Assembly (NCBI GenBank): GCA_049517675.1 | Contig: JBEKRV010000003.1 | Location: forward strand, 52,375 to 116,374 | Reading direction: 5' to 3' | DNA from: Bog-756 sp049517675 | GTDB lineage: Bacteria > Actinomycetota > Acidimicrobiia > Acidimicrobiales > RAAP-2 | DNA: 64,000 nt | Part shown: positions 8,684 to 17,760 of the stretch, piece after piece | Position numbering within the stretch: the first letter of the stretch is position 1 | How the letters are laid out: the number at the start of each line of letters is the position of its first letter | Program-made: the position numbers and the translations under genes | Notes under the pieces: model-generated | What the model was told of the DNA's origin: nothing | What the model saw: the letters and a program-made list of their open reading frames with translations, nothing else | Databases searched by the model: none

Positions 8684-9313
8684 TCAGTCGTCGGCGTCCT
8701 TCCTGGACTGCTCGACCATGATGTTGACCAGGGTGGCCATGGCGTTCAGGGATTCCTGGGCTTCGTCGTCGGTCGTGCCGAGGAACGCCCCGAATGCGGC
8801 ATTGCCCATGATGTAGGTGATGAAGATGTTCGCGCAGATCGGGACGTAGCGTCCCTCGATCCCGAAGATGAGCGAGATCGCCTCCTCGACCGACGTGATC
8901 AGGGGCGGCTTGCCGACGTGGGGCCGGATCGGCGGGAGATCGCGCCCGGTCAGGTAGCGGTAGACCTTGAACCACAGGGAGATCTCGGGGATGGCCTTGA
9001 TGTTGGTGACGTAGTTGCCCTGCTGGTCGGGATCGAGGACCGACTTCTCGGAACGGACGAGGTCGCTGATCCGTTGGCTGAGCTCCCCGGCCACGGCGAC
9101 GAGGAGTCCGTCCTTCCCGCCGAAGTAGCGGGAGATGTAATTGGTGGCCGTCCCGGACCGCTCGGCGATCATCCGGCTGGTGATCTCGTCCACGGGGCCG
9201 ACCTCGAGCAGCTCGATCGTGGCCGAGATCATCTTGGCCTCGTTGGCGATCTGGATGGGGAGCCGGCGCTTGGGTGTTTCCCCCGCCTGCTCGGCTGCCG
9301 CGGTGACCGTCAT
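8684..9313 (-). CDS. TetR family transcriptional regulator
   Basis: A 209-residue protein. The N-terminal HTH spans about residues 24-70, with A-E-R-S-G-T-A-T-N-Y-I-S-R-Y-F-G-G-K-D-G-L typical of TetR recognition helices. The C-terminal ligand domain is divergent. The start at ATG 9313 is chosen over an upstream in-frame ATG at 9364 because that one falls inside the operator palindrome. It is probably a repressor of itself and the downstream DHA2 exporter. The ligand is unknown. Confidence 0.88.
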   Translation of the reverse strand: MTVTAAAEQAGETPKRRLPIQIANEAKMISATIELLEVGPVDEITSRMIAERSGTATNYISRYFGGKDGLLVAVAGELSQRISDLVRSEKSVLDPDQQGNYVTNIKAIPEISLWFKVYRYLTGRDLPPIRPHVGKPPLITSVEEAISLIFGIEGRYVPICANIFITYIMGNAAFGAFLGTTDDEAQESLNAMATLVNIMVEQSRKDADD

Positions 9314-9351
9314 GAGAGCGACCCTACCGAATTCCGAGGGCGAAGAGGTGA

Positions 9352-9367
9352 CTTTTGTATACAAAAG
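9352..9367. promoter_or_regulatory. Perfect 16-bp palindrome, probable TetR operator
   Basis: CTTTTGTATACAAAAG is its own reverse complement. It lies 38 bp upstream of the TetR start codon and is strikingly AT-rich in this GC-rich context. Position and symmetry fit a dimeric TetR repressor binding over its own promoter. Confidence 0.75.
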
Positions 9368-9426
9368 GGCATCGCCGAAACAGGACTTGCGCGGTCCGGT
9401 TCGAATGAGCGTTCAATCTGCGAGGT

Positions 9427-10134
9427 TCAGGCCGGGTACTCGCGCACGGCGGTCACCCAGTCGGCGGCGATCGCCTCCTGGGCCGTGGCCAGTGCCAGGC
9501 GGCCCGAACACACCAGGGCGTTGAGCGCCCGCTCGAGCGTGTCCTTGGTGTTGTAGACGGTGGTGGCGCCGGGCCGGTCGTTCGGCTCGACCCACAGGTT
9601 GGCCGGGTCGTTCGGGTCACCGCCGAGCTCGAGAGGGACCAGGTGGTCGTACTCGGCGGTGGCGAACGATCCGCGGTACCCGTAGGCCGCGGCGGACATC
9701 TCCTTCTCCCGAGCGGTGACGCTCTCCGGTGGCCGTACCGTCCCGGTCCACCCGACCCGGCAGATCGTCGAGCCGATGTCGGCCTGGGTGACCCGGGGGT
9801 CGGTGGCGCCGGGCGTGCACGACGGATCCGGGAGGGGGAACCTGCCGACGTAGGTGTAGTGGCACGAGCCCGGTGCCGGCTGTGGTTGGACCGTGTCGGC
9901 GTCCGTGGCTCCCGGCCCTACCTCGACGATCGGTGCCACGGAGGGGTGGGACGCCACCGGGACCGTCGTCGGGGAGGCCGTGAGTCCTCTCAGGCCGGAG
10001 GTGGGTGGCGGTGCCGCGGCCGGGTCGGCCGGGGTCGACCCGCAGGCGGCGAGGACCGAGGCGACGGCGAGGACCGAGGCGACGGCGAGGACCGCGGACC
10101 GCCCCACCCGACGGCGCCGGCCGGGCGCGGTCAC
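9427..10134 (-). CDS. HNH-motif lipoprotein, translationally coupled to sbcC
   Basis: A 235-residue protein starting at GTG 10134, which overlaps the sbcC stop as GTGA. The signal peptide ends in the lipobox L-A-A-C with the modified Cys at residue 31. The C-terminal half has an HNH-like core, Y-D-H-L-V-P-L-E-L-G-G near residue 163 followed by N-L-W-V-E-P and a conserved K-D-T-L-E...D-W...Y tail, matching a widespread family of exported HNH-fold proteins. It may be an extracytoplasmic nuclease, but the full HNH triad is not certain. The signal peptide is encoded by an 18-bp tandem repeat. Confidence 0.7.
   Translation of the reverse strand: MTAPGRRRRVGRSAVLAVASVLAVASVLAACGSTPADPAAAPPPTSGLRGLTASPTTVPVASHPSVAPIVEVGPGATDADTVQPQPAPGSCHYTYVGRFPLPDPSCTPGATDPRVTQADIGSTICRVGWTGTVRPPESVTAREKEMSAAAYGYRGSFATAEYDHLVPLELGGDPNDPANLWVEPNDRPGATTVYNTKDTLERALNALVCSGRLALATAQEAIAADWVTAVREYPA
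10048..10094. repeat. 18-bp tandem repeat (2.6 copies) inside a signal-peptide coding region
   Basis: Copies at 10048-10065 and 10066-10083 are identical (GGCGAGGACCGAGGCGAC on the plus strand), with a third partial copy of 11 bp. On the coding strand they give V-L-A-V-A-S twice, then V-L-A-A-C. Gain or loss of a copy would keep frame and only lengthen or shorten the hydrophobic core. Confidence 0.85.
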
Positions 10135-13100
10135 CCCTCGGGGTAGTGGATGGTCGCTGCGGAACCCCGGTTGGTCGACTCGACGGCGATGCCGTTCGGG
10201 AGGGCGTCCTTCAGCTCCTGCACGTGGCTGATCACGCCCACCGTCCGACCCCCGTCCTGCAGCGAACGGAGGACGTCCACCACCGTGTCGAGCGACTCGC
10301 CGTCGAGCGAGCCGAATCCCTCGTCGACGAAGAGCGCCCCGATCGTGTGGTTCGATCCGGCGGACACGACGTCGGCCAGGCCGAGTGCCAGGGAGAGCGC
10401 GGCCATGAAGGTCTCCCCTCCCGACAGGGTGGTCGCCGGACGCGACTGGCCGGTCTCGGCGTCGAGGACCGAGAGGTCGAGCCCCCACGGCTTGCGCCCG
10501 TCGGTGTACTCACGGTTGAGTTCGAGCGCGTAGCGGCCCCCGGTCATGGCGTCGAGCCGCAGGTTGGCCTGGGCCAGTACCTGGCGGAGGTAGTAGGCGA
10601 GCACCCAATTCTCGAGCGAGACCCGGGTGCCGACAGGCCCGGTGCCGAGACCGGCGCAGGCGGCGGCCAGGGTGTCCGCCTCCTCCTTGGCCCGCCGGGC
10701 CTCCTCGATGGCGCCGCCCGCGGCGACCAGTGCGTCGCGGGCCCCGTCGATCGACGCGATCCGCGACGTGACCACGGCCACCCGGCCGACCAGGTCCTCG
10801 AGGAGGACGACGGCCGCGCGTTCGGCATCGGCGAGCGGTGCCGGATCGGGGCGTTCGACCGGTCCGCCGTCCTCCACGTAACGGGCGATCCGGTCCTCGA
10901 CCTCGCGGCGGACCGCGTCTCGCCGGTCGAGCGCCAGGGCCTCGTCGTCGATCTCCTGGCCGGAACGGGACCACTGCCCGAGCCCGGCAGGGTCGTCGAT
11001 CCCGAACTCCTCGAGGGTGGGGGTGAGCATCGCGAGGCCCTGGGCGAGCCGTTCGGCCGCGGCCTCCGACTCGCGGAGCACCTCGGACAGCGCGGCCGTC
11101 TCCTCGGCCAGCCGCCGCCGCGCCCGTGCGGCCTCCGTGGTCGGCGCCAGGGCCCCGTGGGCCGCCACGAAGACGTCCCGCTCACGGTCCCACTGGGCGT
11201 GCGCCGCCGCGAGGGTGGCGCGCTGCCCCTCGAGCTCGACCAGCAGCTGCGCCGCCGCCCGCCGTTCCTCGTCGAGGGAGCGGACGAGCCGCTCGACCTC
11301 GGTGCCGAGCCGTCCGGCGTCGGCCTCGGCCGCGGTGATCGCGTCGAGGGCGGCCCGGGCCCCGACCAGACGGGCGCGGAGCTCGTCCGGTTCGCCGGTC
11401 CCTTCGAGCGACGCCGCCGCGGTGGTGGCGCGGGCGAGCTCCAGCCGGCGCTCCTGACAGTCGGCGGTCCTCTGGGCGAGTGCCTCCTCGCCCGTCCGGA
11501 GGTCGTCGTCGGTGGGTGCGTCCTGGGTGCCCCGGGCCGGGGCGGGGTGCTCGGTCGAGCCACAGGTCGGACAGGGTTCGCCGTCCACCAGGTGACCGGC
11601 GAGCCGGCCGGCGAGCCCGGCGCGCCAGGCCACCCGGAGTGCGGCCAGGTGCGCAGTGGCCTCCTGCTCGGCGGTTGCCGCCCCGACGAGGGCGCGATCG
11701 CAGGCGGCCACGAGCGACTCGGCGTCGACCCGTTTCGAGGCGGCGTCGAGGGACCGGTCGAGGTCGGCGACCAGGACCTCGGCGGCGGCCCGGCCGGCGG
11801 AGCGGGCGACGGCGCCGGCCAGTTCCTCGCGGGTGGCGTCGACGACGGCCTCCGCGGCCTCGAGTGCCGAACCGGCGAGGGAACCCTCGGCGTCCCGGGC
11901 GGCCAGCGCGGCGTCCCCGGCGGCCAGGTCCGCCCGGCGCCTGATCAGGTCGTCGTGGGCGGCGTCGGCCGACTCGAGCACCGCGGCATCAGCGGCGAGC
12001 GCCGCGGCCAGCGAGCCGGCGCCGACGGCTGCGCCGAGTGCGTCGCGGTCGTAGCCGTCCACCCAGGCCCGGTCGATGGCGGCGACCAGCCGGCTCCGCT
12101 CGGGTGCCGTCCGCTCCAGGGTGTCCGAGGCCGAGCGCCACTGGTCCAGCGCCGGTGCCATGCGGGCCACGGTCCGCGACCGGTCGAGGGCGTCGCGTGC
12201 GACCCGGTCGGCGGCGACCTGTTGCGGGAAGTCCCGCGCTGCCACCAGGTCGGCCTGCCACCGGTCCCACCGGGCCGCCTGGGTCTCGGCCGCCTCGCGG
12301 CGGGCGCGGGCGGCGTCCGCCGCGGCCCGGGCCTCGTCCCGGATGGTGGAGAGATCGGAGGCCAGGTGCCCGAGAGCGGTCCGGTGGCCGTCGAGTGCAC
12401 CGGGGTCGAATGCGTCGGCGGCGAGGGAGGCGTCGTCGGCCGACGGCGCGTCGACCGTGTCGGGCGCCTGGGCGAGGGCGAGCACGATGTCGGCACGGAT
12501 CTGCTCCACCAGTGCGGCGCTCCCGGCGCACAGGGTCTCGTAGGTGTCCCGATGAGCGGCGGCCGACACCTTGAGGGCCTCGGTGGTCCGCCGGTAGACG
12601 TCGACCGGGAAGAGCCGGCCGAGCAGGGCGGCGCGGTCCTTGGTGTCTGCCTTGAGCACCTCCTCGAACCTCCCCTGGGGGATGAGGACCACCTGCTCGA
12701 ATTGGGCCTTGGTCAGCCCGACGAGCCGGAGGAGCTCCTCGCTCACCGTCGATTTCCGGGTGAGGCCCCCACCATCGGCACCGACGCGGTGCAGGACGAC
12801 TCGCGAGTCCGAGGGAACCGGGGCGCCGTCGCCCCGCTTGCGGGGTCGGGGCTGGGCGGGGGATCGCTCGACGACCCACTCGGACCCGTCCGCCTCGAAG
12901 CTGAACGTGACCGAGGTCGGGGTCGAGGGGTCCGCGTACTGGCTGCGGACGTGGCTGTCGCTGCGGTACCCGGGGAGGTCGTCGTAGAGCGCGTAGACGA
13001 TGGCGTCGAAGATCGTGGACTTGCCGGCTCCGGTCGGACCGGTGATGGAGAAGACACCGTGGCGGCCGAGGCGGGCGAAGTCGACCTCGAGCTCGCCGGC

Positions 13101-13142
13101 GTAGGAGCCGAAGGCCTGGAGCCGGAGCGTGAGCGGTCTCAT
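10131..13142 (-). CDS. sbcC: Exonuclease SbcC (ATPase subunit)
   Basis: A 1003-residue SMC-like ATPase. Walker A G-P-T-G-A-G-K-S is at residues 35-42, the Q-loop region is V-L-I-P-Q-G-R-F near 155, two long Ala-, Arg- and Glu-rich coiled-coil arms follow, and the zinc-hook C-P-T-C is near residue 522. The signature T-L-S-G-G-E-T-F-M-A-A-L-S-L-A-L-G-L-A is near 905 and Walker B L-F-V-D-E-G-F-G-S-L-D follows it. With SbcD it opens hairpins and blocked DNA ends in the cytoplasm. It overlaps sbcD by ATGA. Confidence 0.95.
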   Translation of the reverse strand: MRPLTLRLQAFGSYAGELEVDFARLGRHGVFSITGPTGAGKSTIFDAIVYALYDDLPGYRSDSHVRSQYADPSTPTSVTFSFEADGSEWVVERSPAQPRPRKRGDGAPVPSDSRVVLHRVGADGGGLTRKSTVSEELLRLVGLTKAQFEQVVLIPQGRFEEVLKADTKDRAALLGRLFPVDVYRRTTEALKVSAAAHRDTYETLCAGSAALVEQIRADIVLALAQAPDTVDAPSADDASLAADAFDPGALDGHRTALGHLASDLSTIRDEARAAADAARARREAAETQAARWDRWQADLVAARDFPQQVAADRVARDALDRSRTVARMAPALDQWRSASDTLERTAPERSRLVAAIDRAWVDGYDRDALGAAVGAGSLAAALAADAAVLESADAAHDDLIRRRADLAAGDAALAARDAEGSLAGSALEAAEAVVDATREELAGAVARSAGRAAAEVLVADLDRSLDAASKRVDAESLVAACDRALVGAATAEQEATAHLAALRVAWRAGLAGRLAGHLVDGEPCPTCGSTEHPAPARGTQDAPTDDDLRTGEEALAQRTADCQERRLELARATTAAASLEGTGEPDELRARLVGARAALDAITAAEADAGRLGTEVERLVRSLDEERRAAAQLLVELEGQRATLAAAHAQWDRERDVFVAAHGALAPTTEAARARRRLAEETAALSEVLRESEAAAERLAQGLAMLTPTLEEFGIDDPAGLGQWSRSGQEIDDEALALDRRDAVRREVEDRIARYVEDGGPVERPDPAPLADAERAAVVLLEDLVGRVAVVTSRIASIDGARDALVAAGGAIEEARRAKEEADTLAAACAGLGTGPVGTRVSLENWVLAYYLRQVLAQANLRLDAMTGGRYALELNREYTDGRKPWGLDLSVLDAETGQSRPATTLSGGETFMAALSLALGLADVVSAGSNHTIGALFVDEGFGSLDGESLDTVVDVLRSLQDGGRTVGVISHVQELKDALPNGIAVESTNRGSAATIHYPEG

Positions 13143-14305
13143 CGATCGGCCCGGGCGGCCGAGTCGAGGGCGTCGCGGACGAGGCCGCGCTCGGACCGGC
13201 TCGGCTCCTGGCCGCGGATCTCGGTCAGGAATTCGACGACGACGTCCTCGAGGGGCCGCTCGTCGAGCGGCGACCGCACCGGCCCGGTGGACATCGTGGC
13301 CGCCTCGTCGTCGCGGGGCGCGTACCGGAGGTGGACGGCGTGGGGGAACCGGTCCCGCAGGCGCTCCATCGGCTGGGTCTGCACCGTTTCGTCGGTCAGG
13401 CGGGCGGCCACCCAGTGGTCGAGGTACCGGTCGTGGTCCGGGTCGGTGAGGAGCTGGTCCAGGGTGCCGGTCAGCGTGACCACCGGACGCCCGACCGGGA
13501 CGGCGATGGTCGTCACCCCGGTCAGGCCGCCGGCCGCCATGTCGAGGAGCCGGACCGACTTCGGGTGGGTCTCGCTGAAGGAGTACGGGAGTGGCGAGCC
13601 CGAGTACGCGAACGCGTCGTCGCCCCCGATGCGCTGGGGCCGGTGGAGGTGCCCGAGGGCGACGTAGTCGAAGCCGGCCAGCACGGACGGGTCGACCCGG
13701 TCGGTGCCACCGATGGACAGGGCCCGCTCCGAGTCGGACTCCTCGGCCCCCGAGACGTAGGCGTGGGCCACGCAGATGGTCGGCAGCGGGTCGGTCGGGT
13801 CGAGCCCGCCACGGCCGGCCTCCACCGCGTCGGCCAGCACGTGCTCGTGGGTGCGGGACCGGGGGGTGCCGTCGGCCGAGGGGAGGGGGCCGGGCACGCC
13901 GTAGGGGTCGAGGTAGGGGACGGCCACGACCGCCACCCGCTCGTCACCGGCGGCGAAGACCCACGGAGTGGGTGCGTGCTGGTCGTCGGCGAAGAGGTGG
14001 ACACCGCCGAGCGACTGACGACCGGCGCCGAACCCGAGTCGGCGGGCGCTGTCGTGGTTGCCCGGGATCAGCGCCACCTCGGCTCCGGCGGCCCGCAGCC
14101 CGTCGAGCCCCTCGTCGAGCAGGGCGACGGCGTCCTCGGCGGGTTGCGACCGGTCGTAGACGTCGCCCGCCACGATGACCAGGTCGACGGCGTGCTCCCT
14201 CACCTGATCGGCGAGCCAGACGAGGAAGGAGCGCTGGTCGGCCTCGAGGGACTCGCGCTCGAACCGACGGCCGATGTGCCAGTCGCTGGTGTGGATGATC
14301 CTCAC
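13139..14305 (-). CDS. sbcD: Exonuclease SbcD (nuclease subunit)
   Basis: A 388-residue calcineurin-like phosphoesterase. The metal-binding motifs appear in order: S-D-W-H-I-G (residues 7-12), G-D-V-Y-D, G-N-H-D-S and, further on, H-A-Y and G-H-L-H. The start is GTG 14305, which puts the first metal ligand at the usual distance from the N-terminus. It forms the Mre11-Rad50-like complex with the overlapping sbcC. An imperfect LexA-box-like sequence is found about 100 bp upstream. Confidence 0.95.
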   Translation of the reverse strand: MRIIHTSDWHIGRRFERESLEADQRSFLVWLADQVREHAVDLVIVAGDVYDRSQPAEDAVALLDEGLDGLRAAGAEVALIPGNHDSARRLGFGAGRQSLGGVHLFADDQHAPTPWVFAAGDERVAVVAVPYLDPYGVPGPLPSADGTPRSRTHEHVLADAVEAGRGGLDPTDPLPTICVAHAYVSGAEESDSERALSIGGTDRVDPSVLAGFDYVALGHLHRPQRIGGDDAFAYSGSPLPYSFSETHPKSVRLLDMAAGGLTGVTTIAVPVGRPVVTLTGTLDQLLTDPDHDRYLDHWVAARLTDETVQTQPMERLRDRFPHAVHLRYAPRDDEAATMSTGPVRSPLDERPLEDVVVEFLTEIRGQEPSRSERGLVRDALDSAARADR

Positions 14306-14402
14306 GTCGCCACTCCGCTCACCGGCACACACTGCCAGACGGGTGCGTCACCGGGTCCGGCCGGGGCCACCGGGCGAGGTCCGTCGCCGACGTATGCACA
14401 CG

Positions 14403-14418
14403 TCGTACACACATTCGA
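14403..14418. promoter_or_regulatory. Possible SOS (LexA) box between sbcD and the ThrE-like gene
   Basis: TCGTAC-ACAC-ATTCGA matches the actinobacterial LexA box consensus TCGAAC-N4-GTTCGA at 10 of 12 defined positions. It is 98 bp before the sbcD start and 65 bp before the divergent exporter. Two mismatches make this tentative. Confidence 0.3.
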
Positions 14419-14482
14419 GAGGTGGACGACCGGGGCTCCTCCCCACCCCGGTCCGCCCACGGACCCTGGGTAAGGTGGACCG

Positions 14483-15766
14483 ATGGCCGAACCGTTCCCC
14501 GGCGATCGCGCCGACGACGACCTCGATCGACTGGTGCGACGGTCCGGGAAGTTCCTCCTCCGCAACAGCTCCGAGGGCACCTTCGACCTCCAGGTCACCC
14601 TCCGGGGGATCGGCTCCGCGTACGGGGCCCGCATCGAGTCGCAGATCCTGATGGAGGGCCTCAGCTTCGTGGTCACCCATCCCGACGGGCACCAACGGTC
14701 GGGCATGGTCCACGCCCAGCCGACCCTCGAACGACTCGACCAGGTGGCCGACTTCAAGGACCTGACCGGACGGATCACCGGCGGAGCACTGGCACCCGGG
14801 GAGGCGGTCACCGCCCTCGACGGTCTCGAGTCGACGCCGCCACCCTTCCCGTGGTGGGCGCGCTTCATGGGGGTCGTCCTGTTCGCGGCGGGGTTCGCCC
14901 CGAGCATGCAGGCCAACTGGCGCCAGGTCGGGGCCTCGGTGATCCTCGGCGCGGTGATGGCAACCGTCTACCTGTGCGGCGAGCGGTTCGCCGTCCTGCG
15001 GACGATCCTGCCGCTGCTGGCGTCGACGGCGGTCGGGATCGTCGGGTTCGGCCTGCTGCACGAGGCCCACGCCCACGGGGGACCGGTGCTCGTGATGGTC
15101 CCGGCCCTGTTCGTGATGATCCCGGGTGACTTCTTGTGCGCGGCGGCCGCCGAGATCGCCGTCGGCCAGTTCACCGTGGGCACCATCCGACTCGTGCAGT
15201 CGGTGTTCGTGCTCCTGCAGCTGGCCGCCGGCGTGATCATCGCCGCAGGGGTCACCGGGGCCGGCACGGCATCGCTGATCTCGTCCTCGACGGTGGACAA
15301 CATCCCGTGGGTCGTCACCGCAGCGGCCTGGATCCCGTTCACCATCGGGATGGCCCTGACCTTCTGTGCCCGCAGGAGGGACATCGGATGGCTGCTCCTC
15401 GGGGTCTACGTGGCCTGGGGCGTGCAGCTGCTGGTGACGTGGAGCTTCGGCGACGCGGCGGGCACGTTCGTCGCGGCGACCGTCCTCACGCTGATGGGGG
15501 TCCTGGTGGCCCGGTCCCCCGACCGGCCGCCCAGCCTGGTCGTCATCCTCGGCGGGGTGTTCGTCCTGACCGTCGGCTCGATGGCGCTCCGGGGCCTCAC
15601 CACGCTGGCCGGGGGCCACCTCATCGAGAGTTTCCACGACCTGGCGACGTTCTCCCGGGTGGCGGGGTCGTTGTCGCTCGGCCTCATCGTGGGGACCAGC
15701 ATCGGCACACTGCTCCTGCGCCGGAGGAGCCCGGCCGTGGCCGCCGAGGTGGCGTCCGAGCGCTGA
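14483..15766 (+). CDS. Threonine/serine exporter (ThrE family) membrane protein
   Basis: A 427-residue protein. The N-terminal soluble part (1-125) is the ThrE/DUF1212 domain, followed by about ten hydrophobic segments. The family markers G-D-F-L-C-A-A-A-A-E-I (near residue 215) and the long L-x-x-A-A-G-V-I-I-A-A-G-V helix are visible. The family exports threonine and serine by the proton gradient in Corynebacterium; here the substrate is inferred from the family only. It is a single gene divergent from sbcD. Confidence 0.82.
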   Translation: MAEPFPGDRADDDLDRLVRRSGKFLLRNSSEGTFDLQVTLRGIGSAYGARIESQILMEGLSFVVTHPDGHQRSGMVHAQPTLERLDQVADFKDLTGRITGGALAPGEAVTALDGLESTPPPFPWWARFMGVVLFAAGFAPSMQANWRQVGASVILGAVMATVYLCGERFAVLRTILPLLASTAVGIVGFGLLHEAHAHGGPVLVMVPALFVMIPGDFLCAAAAEIAVGQFTVGTIRLVQSVFVLLQLAAGVIIAAGVTGAGTASLISSSTVDNIPWVVTAAAWIPFTIGMALTFCARRRDIGWLLLGVYVAWGVQLLVTWSFGDAAGTFVAATVLTLMGVLVARSPDRPPSLVVILGGVFVLTVGSMALRGLTTLAGGHLIESFHDLATFSRVAGSLSLGLIVGTSIGTLLLRRRSPAVAAEVASER

Positions 15767-15883
15767 ACCGCCCGGCCCCGGGGGTGGAGCGGCGGAGGTG
15801 ACCCGGCGCCCCGGGCGCCCCGACTCGCCGATGGGTACGCTTGGGGGCAGGTTCGGAACCACATCTACGGCGGTGGATCGGCG

Positions 15884-17713
15884 ATGACTAATGGCGGATA
15901 CAGGCCAGTCCCCAGGGGTTGGCCCGAGATCGAGCGGTTTGCGAGCGACGACGACGCTCCCCGGGTGGCCGAGTGGTGGGCCGGCGCGGATGCGAATCGG
16001 AGGCGGACCTTCCTGTACGAGGGTCGCGAGCTCGCCCGTCTCGTCCTGGAGGGCCAGTGGTGCCGCCGACGCGTCATCAACCTCCACTTCCTCGAGGAGC
16101 GCCGTGGCGAGTGGCACGGCAGCGTCGACTTCGAGGTTCCCCGGCGGGCCGGCGCCATCAAGCTCTGTGCCGCGGGCAGGGGACTGGTGTGGATCCCCGT
16201 GGCGATGTACCGCAAGCACGTACTCCCCATCACCCACATGGAGGTCCGGGACGAGCAGGACCACATCGTGCCCACCGCGTCGTCAGCGGTCAGCACGCAG
16301 CTGGCGTTCGCCATGCTGATGGGTACCGCCGCCCGCACGTCGCTCGACGTCGCACGTGCCGCCCCGCTGCTGTGGAGGATCGCCGCGCCCAACTCGGTGG
16401 CGTCCGACCGGGCGCTCGCCGAATTCATGGAGGAGCACTGGCCGTCGGCGGCGGCCGGGGGTTCGGAGGTGGACCGTCAGCGGTTCCTGTTGACCCTCCG
16501 TTCCCTCGTCGGATCGGCCCTGGTGGTCAGCGAACTACCGGCGGACGAGCTCGGACGGCAGCACATCCTCAATCTCCGGAGCGATGGCCCGGTCCGGGTC
16601 AGCCGGCGCTTCTGGGAGATGGCCGGCTGGCGGCCGCTCACCGTCGCCCCGCGGGTGGTGTTCGGTGGGAACGCGCGCAGCTACCACATGGAGATCGCTC
16701 CACCCCAGCAGATCCTGGTGGCCGACTCGCGTCTCATCTTCTCGTACTTCCGGGACTCGAAGGAGCCGCACACGGGCCGCGAGCTGACCCGGCCGCACGT
16801 GCGCGAGCCCCTCGGTCCCGGGAAGCGGCTCTGGCGGTGGTGGGCCGGTGGGTCGCTCCGGCGGAGGAGGCGCCAGGAGGACGAGGAGCCGCTGACCCAG
16901 GCCATCCGCAGGCAGTGCATGGAGCGGTACTGGGACCAGATCGAGGGGTCGGCCGAACCCATGACGGCGCACGTTCGGGCCCGCGGCGAGCGGTTCCCGG
17001 GGGCGTTCGAGGGGCGGGACGTCTACGGGATCTTCCAGTTCTACCCGGCGTACGTCGGACTGCTCACCCAGTTCCTCCTCGTCGGGTTCGTCAACGTTGC
17101 GTTCCTCGGCGCCGTCGCGTGGGGGTTGGACTCCTCGCGGTTGACGAGGCTGATGGCGCTGCACCCGGACGTACTCCTCATCGCCGCGTTCGCCGTCGTG
17201 GGGATCGGGGGCGGAATCACCATCGTCCCCCGTGAGCACGTGCTCACGACGTTCGTGCTCCGTCCGTGGCGCCAGTACCTGCTCGTGATCCTCTTCCTCA
17301 CCCTGCTCGGCCCGGCCCTCGTGCTTCTGTACGGCCGCAACTGGACCTGGACGGGGACCGCCTGGTCGATCCCGAACTGGCTCGACGACTTCCTGCTCGG
17401 AGCCGTGTCGCTCGCGGGACTGACCTGGCTGGTGCTGCTCGCCATCACCGCGAACGTGCGCAAGGCCGAGACGCGGGGGACCCGGCGCTGGCAACGGGTC
17501 GGGCTGCGCTTCCGCCTCTCGCGGTACCGGCACGGAACGGCGCCGGACGAGTGGGGACCGGGGGACCGGTCCGAGGAGCAGCAGGAGAAGCAGCTGGACA
17601 TGATCGAGGCGCTCTACGTCGACCAGTACCTCCGGGACGGCTCGCAACGGACGCTGCTCGATCGGGGCGTACCGGTGTCGGTCAGGCACGAACCGGCAGG
17701 ACGAGGTTTCTGA
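15884..17713 (+). CDS. Large membrane-anchored protein of unknown function
   Basis: A 609-residue protein that I do not recognise. The first about 385 residues are soluble and Arg- and Trp-rich, with a basic stretch around 320-335. Four strongly hydrophobic segments follow at about 386-412, 428-447, 464-484 and 502-522, the second and third separated by P-R-E-H. The C-terminal about 85 residues are charged and probably cytoplasmic. No catalytic motif is evident. It stands alone 117 bp after the ThrE-like gene and could be a signalling or surface-regulation protein, but nothing shows this. Confidence 0.6.
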   Translation: MTNGGYRPVPRGWPEIERFASDDDAPRVAEWWAGADANRRRTFLYEGRELARLVLEGQWCRRRVINLHFLEERRGEWHGSVDFEVPRRAGAIKLCAAGRGLVWIPVAMYRKHVLPITHMEVRDEQDHIVPTASSAVSTQLAFAMLMGTAARTSLDVARAAPLLWRIAAPNSVASDRALAEFMEEHWPSAAAGGSEVDRQRFLLTLRSLVGSALVVSELPADELGRQHILNLRSDGPVRVSRRFWEMAGWRPLTVAPRVVFGGNARSYHMEIAPPQQILVADSRLIFSYFRDSKEPHTGRELTRPHVREPLGPGKRLWRWWAGGSLRRRRRQEDEEPLTQAIRRQCMERYWDQIEGSAEPMTAHVRARGERFPGAFEGRDVYGIFQFYPAYVGLLTQFLLVGFVNVAFLGAVAWGLDSSRLTRLMALHPDVLLIAAFAVVGIGGGITIVPREHVLTTFVLRPWRQYLLVILFLTLLGPALVLLYGRNWTWTGTAWSIPNWLDDFLLGAVSLAGLTWLVLLAITANVRKAETRGTRRWQRVGLRFRLSRYRHGTAPDEWGPGDRSEEQQEKQLDMIEALYVDQYLRDGSQRTLLDRGVPVSVRHEPAGRGF

Positions 17714-17760
17714 ACCGCCCGGCGCCGCTCGACCCGACGCAGACCGTCGTGAGCAGTGGG

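Noticed and set aside
10005..13667. Plus-strand frame of 1220 residues
   Set aside because: It lies antisense to sbcC and sbcD. Composition is Gly-, Arg- and Val-rich without any motif, so it is an artefact of GC-rich codon use.
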